Assembly (NCBI GenBank): GCA_004297315.1
Contig: SCTU01000113.1
Span: 1-23,151, forward strand
Direction of reading: 5' to 3'
DNA length: 23,151 nucleotides
DNA from: Dehalococcoidia bacterium
GTDB lineage: Bacteria > Chloroflexota > Dehalococcoidia > UBA2979
Shown piece by piece: positions 22,471 through 23,151 of this stretch. Positions within the stretch are counted from its first letter, which is position 1, and every line of letters begins with the position of its first letter. The notes under the pieces are model-generated. The model did no database searches. It had not been told where the DNA came from and was given only the letters and a program-made list of their open reading frames with translations. Made by a program: the position numbers and the translations under genes.

Positions 22471-23151
22471 ATGCAGCAACTCGAGATTGTCCCGCACCTC
22501 CTGTACGAACCTGAGTACGAGACGGGCGTCCTGTGGATCAAGTTCAACCGCCCGGAGCGGCTGAACGCCTGCGCAGGCGGCACTGACAGCAAGAGCACCC
22601 TCGCCAAAGTCGGCGAGTACATGCGCGCCGGGGACGACGACCCGAAGATCCGATTCATCGTCCTGACTGGCGTCGGACGCGCCTTCTCAGCCGGCGTCGA
22701 CGTGAAGGGCAACCCCGGCGAGGACTTCGGCGGGCCGTTCCTGGGCGCTGCGCGCCAGGAGGGGCCGGACGCGACGCGCCAAGGCTTCCTCTACGCGACG
22801 ACGAAGCTGATTAAGGACATCAACTACATCCGCAAGCCCACGATCGCCATGATGAACGGCGTCGCCGCCGGCTTCGGCATGGACATGGCCCTCGCCTGCG
22901 ACATCCGCTACGGCTGCGAGAACACCCGCTTCATCACCTACCAGCAGGTGGGCCAGATCATCGAGAACGGCGGCACCTACTGGCTGCCGAAAATGGCCGG
23001 CATCGGCCGCGCGCTCGAGTTCGCCTTCACCGGCTTCCTCGACGCCGAGCGTGCCTACCAGTGGGGGATCCTGAACAAGCTCGTGCCCGCGGAAAACCTC
23101 GAGGCTGAGGTGCGCGGTCTGTGCTCCCAGATGCTGAAGAGCCCGCCGATC
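22471..23151 (+). CDS. Enoyl-CoA hydratase/isomerase family protein (partial, 3' end outside the window)
   Basis: 227 residues visible from ATG 22471, six bases after AAGGAGG; the frame is open to the window end. Crotonase fold. FNRPERLNA opens the domain; IRFIVLTGVGRAFSAGVDVKG forms the first oxyanion-hole segment; KPTIAMMNGVAAGFGMDMALACDIRYG is the diagnostic second segment; VGQIIENGGTYWLPKMAGIGRALEFAFTG includes the position of the second catalytic acid (Glu of IIENGG). Bona fide hydratases have two catalytic Glu residues. At the first (usually E in 'GGG-x-E-L'), this protein has GFGMDMA with Asp, so isomerase or another crotonase chemistry is also possible. No fatty-acid neighbours are visible on this side. 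Confidence 0.92.
   Translation, partial: MQQLEIVPHLLYEPEYETGVLWIKFNRPERLNACAGGTDSKSTLAKVGEYMRAGDDDPKIRFIVLTGVGRAFSAGVDVKGNPGEDFGGPFLGAARQEGPDATRQGFLYATTKLIKDINYIRKPTIAMMNGVAAGFGMDMALACDIRYGCENTRFITYQQVGQIIENGGTYWLPKMAGIGRALEFAFTGFLDAERAYQWGILNKLVPAENLEAEVRGLCSQMLKSPPI

Overview
The window is high-GC, densely packed bacterial chromosome with GTG and TTG starts, 1-4 nt stop/start overlaps and almost no spacer DNA. I see no phage, transposon, CRISPR or RNA-gene signal. The mix of giant FtsX-type permeases, TIG-repeat exported proteins, P/T-rich lipoproteins, a PurK/PurE pair and c-di-AMP elements suggests a Chloroflexota (Dehalococcoidia- or Thermomicrobia-like) or similar high-GC lineage. No marker gene here settles the taxonomy.

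Layout. (1) 1-7817: a MacB/FtsX-type export system. Two ~1120-residue permeases diverge from a 59-bp spacer that holds two mirrored, apparently leaderless promoters. The minus-strand permease is translationally coupled to an ABC ATPase with an AbrB-like tail, then to a second ATPase cut by the window edge. (2) 7828-8648: two small exported proteins of unknown function in an overlapping minus-strand pair. (3) 8782-10473: an exported protein with five TIG repeats and a Cys-containing C-terminal module. (4) 10496-13751: a zinc-type ABC importer operon (znuA-znuC-znuB order, minus strand) diverging from a Fur/Zur-family regulator, with a perfect dyad between them that overlaps the predicted znuA -35 box. 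(5) 13843-14894: dienelactone hydrolase plus a small DUF6295-like protein. (6) 14995-17085: purK-purE plus a cyclic-di-AMP receptor-like protein. (7) 17105-18682: a D,D-carboxypeptidase (S11) with an SH3-like domain and the same Cys-containing module as the TIG protein. (8) 18795-20893: a membrane glycosyltransferase coupled to a cupin, behind a leader that matches the c-di-AMP (ydaO/yuaA) riboswitch. (9) 21205-22134: a lipoprotein. (10) 22140-22328: a short ORF resembling the tail of a haem-binding domain. (11) 22471-end: a partial enoyl-CoA hydratase behind a good sigma-70-like promoter.

The most interesting threads are the two c-di-AMP elements (a receptor protein beside purine synthesis and a riboswitch before an envelope-type glycosyltransferase), the exported module shared by two unlinked proteins, the ABC ATPase fused to an AbrB-like domain, and the mirrored leaderless promoters between the paralogous permeases. 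All calls come from reading the sequence and recalling family motifs; no database search was run.
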